Shown here: positions 61,305-64,000 of the stretch, in pieces
How positions within the stretch are numbered: the first letter of the stretch is position 1
Layout of the letters: every line of letters begins with the position of its first letter
Made by a program: the position numbers and the translations under genes
Notes under the pieces: generated by a model
Told to the model about the DNA's origin: nothing
Database searches by the model: none
Seen by the model: the letters and a program-made list of their open reading frames with translations, nothing else
Source of the DNA: Salegentibacter salinarum
Lineage (GTDB): Bacteria; Bacteroidota; Bacteroidia; Flavobacteriales; Flavobacteriaceae
Length of the DNA stretch: 64,000 nucleotides
NCBI RefSeq assembly: GCF_900168115.1
Contig: NZ_FUZC01000001.1
Span: 248,001 to 312,000, forward strand
Direction of reading: 5' to 3'

Positions 61305-64000
61305 TTAAAATGTTACATTAAGGCCTAACATAAGCGTCCTGGGACGAGGATAATATCCTAAATCTACTCCTGAAGAAAATGAATAGTTATTCTCAGAAAT
61401 TCCATATCCAACTTCAGGATCCATTCCATCATAATTGGTAAACGTGTACAGGTTTAAAGCAGAAGCGTAAATTCTCATTTTTGTAAGTCCAATATTCTCT
61501 GCTACCTGAGCAATGTCATAACCTATAGTTAGGTTGCTTAACCTTAAGAAATCGCCGTCCTGAACATATATATCTGAAAATCTTGTGAAATTTCTATTAT
61601 CAAGTGTTAGTCTGGGCATTGTATTAGAAGAGCCCTCACCGGTCCATCTATCAAAAATAGCGGTGGTATGATTGGCGAACTGACTTGATTGATTTCTATA
61701 CGACTGTACAATTTGATTCCCGGCTACGCCATTGGCACGTAGGGAAAAATCCAGAGCCTTGTAAGTAAAGGATAAATTAATACCATAAGTAAGGTCTGGA
61801 TTAGGGTCTCCAATATTGATTTTATCCATATCATTTATAACTCCGTCGTTATTCTGATCTATGTATCTAAGGTCGCCGGGGCTTGCAGAAGGTTGAATTA
61901 ACTCACCGTTAGCGGTGTGATTACTAACCTCGGCTTCGTTTTGAAAAACCCCACCGGTTTCCAATCCCCAAAAATATCCAAGAGGAAAGCCACTTTCTGC
62001 GCGATAAAATTCAGGCGCATTATCAAACAACTGGTTTGTTGCCCCGTGAATAATCCCGTCTTCTGTGGGGATATTACCGACTTCATTTTCATTATAAGCA
62101 CCGTTTACACTAACATTATAACTAAAATCACCGTGACTTTTTCCGTAACCAATTGCGAGCTCTATACCTCTGTTAGTTACATCTCCTCCATTGATAAAAG
62201 GTGCATCTGCACCGGCGGTAGCCAGAATTGGAGCTCTAATTAACCAATCTCTTGTAGTCTTATTATAAAGATCCAGGTTTATATTCAGGCTATTGTTAAA
62301 AAGCCTTGCATCCAGACCAATATTAGCTTGCTCAGAAGTTTCCCATTGCAGATCAGGATTTGCAAGTCTGCTTGGATACGCACCAGGTGTTAGCACGCCT
62401 TCTTCATCTCCGAAATTATAGTTAGTATTGGCAAAGGTAATTGGTGCCAGGTATTGGAATGCTCCTGCGTTTTGATTACCTACCTGTCCCCAACTTGCTC
62501 GAAATTTAAGAAAGCTGATCGTTTCGGAATCTATTAGAAAATCTTCTTCGGAAGCAATCCAACCGGCAGATATAGATGGGAAATAACCCCATCGATTGCC
62601 CTGCCCAAAGTTTGAGGATCCATCTGCCCTAAAGGTGGCATTTATTAAATATTTATCCAGGTAGCTATAATTTAACCTGCCAAAGTAAGACATGCGTTTA
62701 TTTTCGGCATTTGGCCCACCGCCAATTTGAATTTGTGAAGCATCTGAATTATTTAGGGCATTATCTAACCAACTATGTTTTAAATCGTTAAAAATTAGAT
62801 CTACATTACTCCCATCCATATAAGTTCCCTTGTAAGAATAGGCTTCACTACCTAACAAAACTTCAAATTCGTGATCTTCAAATAGATTAAAATCATAGGT
62901 TAATAAGTTATTCCACAATAAGGAATGTCCTTTACTTTGAGACTGATATACTCTATCCCTGTTTCTAAATGAATAAACCGATAGTTGATAAATAGGCTGG
63001 TAAGAATGGCCTTCTGACGCAAAATAGTCTAACCCAAGGCTGGTTCTGAATTTTAAGTTGTCCAGAATTTGAATTTCAGCATAAACATTTCCCAGTAATT
63101 TTTGATTGTTGCTCTCGTTCTGATTGTTATAAACCATAGAAGCATAAGGGTTAGCCCACTGGGTTAACCAGGGATCAGAATCATTGGAAGTATCATAATA
63201 ATCACCTTCTTCATTATACATTGGAACTAATGAAGGCACCCCAAAAGCATTACGAAGGGTATTGCTATATTGATTTCCCACGCTTACGCCATTACTATTT
63301 ATATAAGCGAAAGTCAGGTTTTCTCCAAAAGTTATAAGTCCATCATATAATTTATGTTCTGAATTTAACCGAAAGTTGATTCTCTCATAATTGGAAAGGT
63401 CTTTCCCCCCCACAACACCTTCATCTCCAGTATAGGCAAGAGAAGATGAGAAAGTAGAAGTCTCACTTCCGCCAGAGAAGCTTAATGTATAATTTTCGGT
63501 TATTGCATTGTCTACAAACATCTCATCCATCCAATTGGTTCCTTCTCCCAATTCTGCAATTTCCTCATTACTGAAAAATCGCTGACTTCCGGAATTCAAA
63601 GCGGCTTCATTTATAATTGTTGCGTATTCACGGGAGTCTAATAAATCTATTTTATCTGGTACGCTTTGAAATCCATAGTAAGTATCTAAGGTTATTCTTG
63701 AAGTTCCACTCTTCCCACTTTTAGTAGTCACTAAAACTACCCCGTTTGAAGCCTGGGAACCATATATAGCGGCCGAAGCTGCATCTTTAAGTACCGAAAT
63801 AGATTCAATATCGGCATTATTCAAATAAGATATATCTCCTGTAAGAACCCCATCTACTACATACAGAGGAGAATTATCACCGGTAGATCCCATACCTCTA
63901 ATTACAACATCCATTCCTGAACCCGGCTGGCCCGACGTTGAGGTTATTTGCACACCGGGGGTTTGACCCTGCAAAGCCTGTAAAGCATTTGTAGTACTTT
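61305..64000 (-). CDS. SusC/RagA TonB-dependent transporter, second PUL (5' part outside window)
   Basis: The frame stays open to the right edge, so the N-terminus (signal, CarboxypepD_reg domain and the start of the plug) is missing. About 898 residues are visible, opening in the plug with STTNALQALQGQTPGVQI. The plug continues through DVVIRGMGS and SISVLKDAASAAIYGSQASNG, then the outer-membrane barrel ending LMLGLNVTF. It imports oligosaccharides and is the first visible gene of the second PUL. An apparent start near 63974 is only a TTG inside the gene. Confidence 0.94.
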   Translation of the reverse strand, partial: STTNALQALQGQTPGVQITSTSGQPGSGMDVVIRGMGSTGDNSPLYVVDGVLTGDISYLNNADIESISVLKDAASAAIYGSQASNGVVLVTTKSGKSGTSRITLDTYYGFQSVPDKIDLLDSREYATIINEAALNSGSQRFFSNEEIAELGEGTNWMDEMFVDNAITENYTLSFSGGSETSTFSSSLAYTGDEGVVGGKDLSNYERINFRLNSEHKLYDGLITFGENLTFAYINSNGVSVGNQYSNTLRNAFGVPSLVPMYNEEGDYYDTSNDSDPWLTQWANPYASMVYNNQNESNNQKLLGNVYAEIQILDNLKFRTSLGLDYFASEGHSYQPIYQLSVYSFRNRDRVYQSQSKGHSLLWNNLLTYDFNLFEDHEFEVLLGSEAYSYKGTYMDGSNVDLIFNDLKHSWLDNALNNSDASQIQIGGGPNAENKRMSYFGRLNYSYLDKYLINATFRADGSSNFGQGNRWGYFPSISAGWIASEEDFLIDSETISFLKFRASWGQVGNQNAGAFQYLAPITFANTNYNFGDEEGVLTPGAYPSRLANPDLQWETSEQANIGLDARLFNNSLNINLDLYNKTTRDWLIRAPILATAGADAPFINGGDVTNRGIELAIGYGKSHGDFSYNVSVNGAYNENEVGNIPTEDGIIHGATNQLFDNAPEFYRAESGFPLGYFWGLETGGVFQNEAEVSNHTANGELIQPSASPGDLRYIDQNNDGVINDMDKINIGDPNPDLTYGINLSFTYKALDFSLRANGVAGNQIVQSYRNQSSQFANHTTAIFDRWTGEGSSNTMPRLTLDNRNFTRFSDIYVQDGDFLRLSNLTIGYDIAQVAENIGLTKMRIYASALNLYTFTNYDGMDPEVGYGISENNYSFSSGVDLGYYPRPRTLMLGLNVTF

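Noticed and set aside
63974-63976. TTG at 63974 as start of the second SusC
   Set aside because: The frame continues upstream with typical plug sequence (STTNALQA) to the window edge, so the gene is simply truncated.

Overview
This window looks like chromosomal DNA of a marine or saline Flavobacteriaceae bacterium (Bacteroidota), in the Gramella/Christiangramia, Salegentibacter or Zunongwangia neighbourhood. The genus is inferred only from gene style. Direct signs are SusC/SusD pairs, a PorW/SprE-type gliding and type IX secretion lipoprotein, the L32-DUF177-PdxA and FabH-AccB-AccC arrangement, short A-rich leaders in place of strong Shine-Dalgarno sites, and TTTG / TAnnTTTG-like promoter elements. 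I saw no rRNA, tRNA, CRISPR array, IS element or prophage.

Layout. (1) 1-19.1 kb is mostly core genome. It holds the start of an ATP synthase operon (atpB cut by the left edge, two small membrane proteins), porW, an ABC exporter pair with a DUF5687 permease, a ferredoxin reductase-like flavoprotein, an orphan ABC ATPase, a GreA/GreB-like protein, mtgA, an FAD oxidoreductase, accC-accB-fabH, rpmF, a DUF177 protein, pdxA, ribE, a 72-residue protein with a PID-CTERM-like tail and a soluble hybrid histidine kinase. Gaps at 8.1-8.8 and 10.6-10.9 kb carry dispersed palindromic repeats. (2) 19.2-36.6 kb, all on the minus strand, is a polysaccharide utilization locus (PUL) whose content fits laminarin or another mixed beta-glucan. 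In transcription order it reads: membrane-bound propeller/Y_Y_Y/LuxR regulator, SusC, SusD, a surface lipoprotein with three repeats, a GH16 lipoprotein, a structured 3' UTR, GH3, a second GH16, a terminator, then a DUF1080 lipoprotein and a Tat-exported Gfo/Idh/MocA oxidoreductase. (3) 36.7-40.6 kb on the plus strand holds a DUF6807/PmoA-like protein, an atypical PLP enzyme and an EamA transporter. (4) 40.8-64 kb is a second PUL. Its minus-strand operon is SusC (cut by the right edge), SusD, surface lipoprotein, long hairpin, GH2, GH31, GH97, BACON-GH5 and GH95. Two GH9 paralogues and a stop-interrupted PAS/LuxR regulator lie on the plus strand beside it. GH5 with BACON, GH9, GH31, GH2 and GH95 together match the enzyme set of known Bacteroidetes xyloglucan loci.

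How it works together. In each PUL the lipoproteins and SusC/D should capture and import oligosaccharides. Periplasmic exo-enzymes then finish them: GH3 and GH16 for beta-glucan, and GH31 alpha-xylosidase, GH2 beta-galactosidase, GH95 alpha-L-fucosidase or galactosidase and probably GH9 for xyloglucan. The DUF1080 and Gfo/Idh pair at the tail of the first PUL suggests an added oxidative 3-keto-glycoside route.

The most notable observations are: one in-frame stop splitting the second PUL's only local regulator; long hairpins with a shared core at the same operon position in both PULs; an LTGG...W module shared between a GH16 enzyme and the other PUL's surface lipoprotein; a perfect 12-bp inverted repeat in the regulator/DUF6807 divergent promoter; a GH97 of apparently inverting type in a xyloglucan locus; and GH9 paralogues with a large unassigned N-terminal domain.
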